The position numbers were made by a program, and so were the translations under genes. Below are positions 63,189-64,000 of a stretch of DNA of 64,000 nucleotides, piece by piece (the stretch's first letter is position 1; every line of letters starts with the position of its first letter). The stretch spans positions 1-64,000 of the forward strand of contig NZ_BCXI01000027.1 in assembly GCF_001895025.1 (NCBI RefSeq), written 5' to 3'. This DNA comes from Rhodococcus zopfii NBRC 100606 = JCM 9919. Its GTDB lineage: Bacteria > Actinomycetota > Actinomycetes > Mycobacteriales > Mycobacteriaceae. The notes beneath the pieces are model-generated. The model was not told the origin of the DNA, ran no database searches, and worked only from the letters and a program-made list of their open reading frames with translations.

Positions 63189-64000
63189 CTATTCGACCGT
63201 GACGGACTTGGCCAGGTTGCGGGGCTTGTCCACGTCGTAACCGCGCGACTGCGCAACCTCGGCGGCGAACACCTGCAGAGGAACCGTCGACAGCAGCGGC
63301 TGCAGCAGCGACGGGGACGACGGGATCTCGATGAGATGGTCGGCGAACGGGCGCACGGTTTCGTCGCCCTCCTCCGCGATGACGACGGTGCGGGCGCCGC
63401 GCGCCTGGATCTCCCGGATGTTGCTGAGCAGCTTGCTGTGCAACACGGCACGGCCCTTCGGGGACGGCATCACCACGATGACGGGCAGACCGTCCTCGAT
63501 GAGCGCGATGGGTCCGTGCTTGAGCTCGCCGGCTGCAAAGCCCTCCGCGTGCATGTACGCGAGTTCCTTGAGCTTGAGGGCACCTTCGAGCGCGACGGGA
63601 TAGCCGACGTGCCGGCCCAGGAACAGCACCGCCGGGGACGCCGACAGTTCCCGGGCGAGCTCGCGCACCGGTTCCATCGTGGTGAGCAACTGCGCGATGC
63701 GTTCGGGCATGGCGGCGAGATCCTCGTACTCGCGGGCCACCTCGTCCGGGTACTTGGTGCCGCGGGCCTGCGCCAACGCCAGACCGACAAGCAGGTTCGC
63801 CGCCATCTGCGCGAGGAACGCCTTCGTCGACGCGACACCGATCTCGGGGCCGGTGCGGGTGTAGAGCACCGCGTCGGCCTCGCGCGGGATCTGCGCGCCG
63901 TTGGTGTTGCACACCGCCAGCACCCGAGCCTTCTGTTCCTTCGCGTGCCGGACGGCCTCGAGGGTGTCGGCGGTCTCACCGGACTGGGAGATCGCCACGA
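63189..64000 (-). CDS. glmS: Glucosamine-6-phosphate synthase, C-terminal part
   Basis: Only the last 270 residues are in the window; the gene continues past 64000. They form the isomerase half, with SIS domains: ISQSGETADTLEA, NTNGAQIPREADAVLYTRTGPEIGVASTKAF, then ELAYMHAEGFAAGELKHGPIALI, and the C-terminal decapeptide-like KPRNLAKSVTVE. GlmS makes glucosamine-6-phosphate from fructose-6-phosphate and glutamine for the cell wall. The glutaminase domain lies outside the window. Confidence 0.95.
   Translation of the reverse strand, partial: VAISQSGETADTLEAVRHAKEQKARVLAVCNTNGAQIPREADAVLYTRTGPEIGVASTKAFLAQMAANLLVGLALAQARGTKYPDEVAREYEDLAAMPERIAQLLTTMEPVRELARELSASPAVLFLGRHVGYPVALEGALKLKELAYMHAEGFAAGELKHGPIALIEDGLPVIVVMPSPKGRAVLHSKLLSNIREIQARGARTVVIAEEGDETVRPFADHLIEIPSSPSLLQPLLSTVPLQVFAAEVAQSRGYDVDKPRNLAKSVTVE

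Overview
This 64 kb window is chromosomal DNA from a high-GC actinobacterium, most likely a Rhodococcus or close Nocardiaceae relative. The right half keeps the gene order known from the Mycobacterium tuberculosis Rv3394c-Rv3436c stretch: imuB/imuA', guaA, choD, guaB3, guaB2, a DUF5319 gene, rsdA, sigD, an Rv3415c-like gene, whiB3, groEL1, groES, tsaD, rimI, tsaB, tsaE, alr, glmS. The left half is accessory and dominated by aromatic catabolism. I saw no rRNA, tRNA, CRISPR array, insertion sequence or phage gene.

Layout. 1-11 kb: a CstB-like persulfide dioxygenase/rhodanese with two CsoR/CstR-type palindromes upstream; an SRPBCC protein; an NfeD-flotillin pair; a methyltransferase; a DUF222/HNH protein whose start codon lies inside a LexA-type box; an MMPL exporter; an LtrA-like membrane protein. 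11-28 kb: an aromatic island of two opposing gene sets. The minus-strand set codes for a BphA-type Rieske dioxygenase (reductase, alpha, beta, ferredoxin), a dihydrodiol dehydrogenase, a BphC-type extradiol dioxygenase and a BphD-type C-C hydrolase. The plus-strand set codes for a flavin monooxygenase, an acyl-CoA ligase, a MaoC hydratase, a TfdB-type hydroxylase, maleylacetate reductase and hydroxyquinol 1,2-dioxygenase. GAF/PucR, TetR and IclR regulators sit between the sets. 28-33 kb: small accessory genes, including a TetR gene divergent from a dehalogenase-like hydrolase with three operator-like palindromes between them.

33-42 kb: an imuA'-imuB-hydrolase-exonuclease III run downstream of a LexA box, a Ser/Thr kinase, and a PspC-domain sensor kinase with its response regulator, divergent from a PspC membrane protein. 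42-48 kb: guanine nucleotide synthesis (guaA, guaB3, guaB2) with choD. 48-52.6 kb: the SigD/RsdA sigma-factor unit and whiB3. 52.7-56.6 kb: groES-groEL1 behind a CIRCE element, divergent from a membrane-anchored Hsp70-fold protein. 56.6-64 kb: a tightly overlapping run for tRNA t6A synthesis (tsaD, tsaB, tsaE) with rimI, an alpha/beta hydrolase and alr, then nnr and the C-terminal part of glmS, which runs off the window.

Working together: the island could take an aryl compound through ring dihydroxylation, extradiol cleavage and hydrolysis, and independently or in sequence feed a hydroxylated ring through hydroxyquinol and maleylacetate to 3-oxoadipate. The genes for 2-hydroxypenta-2,4-dienoate breakdown are not in the window, so the true substrate remains open.
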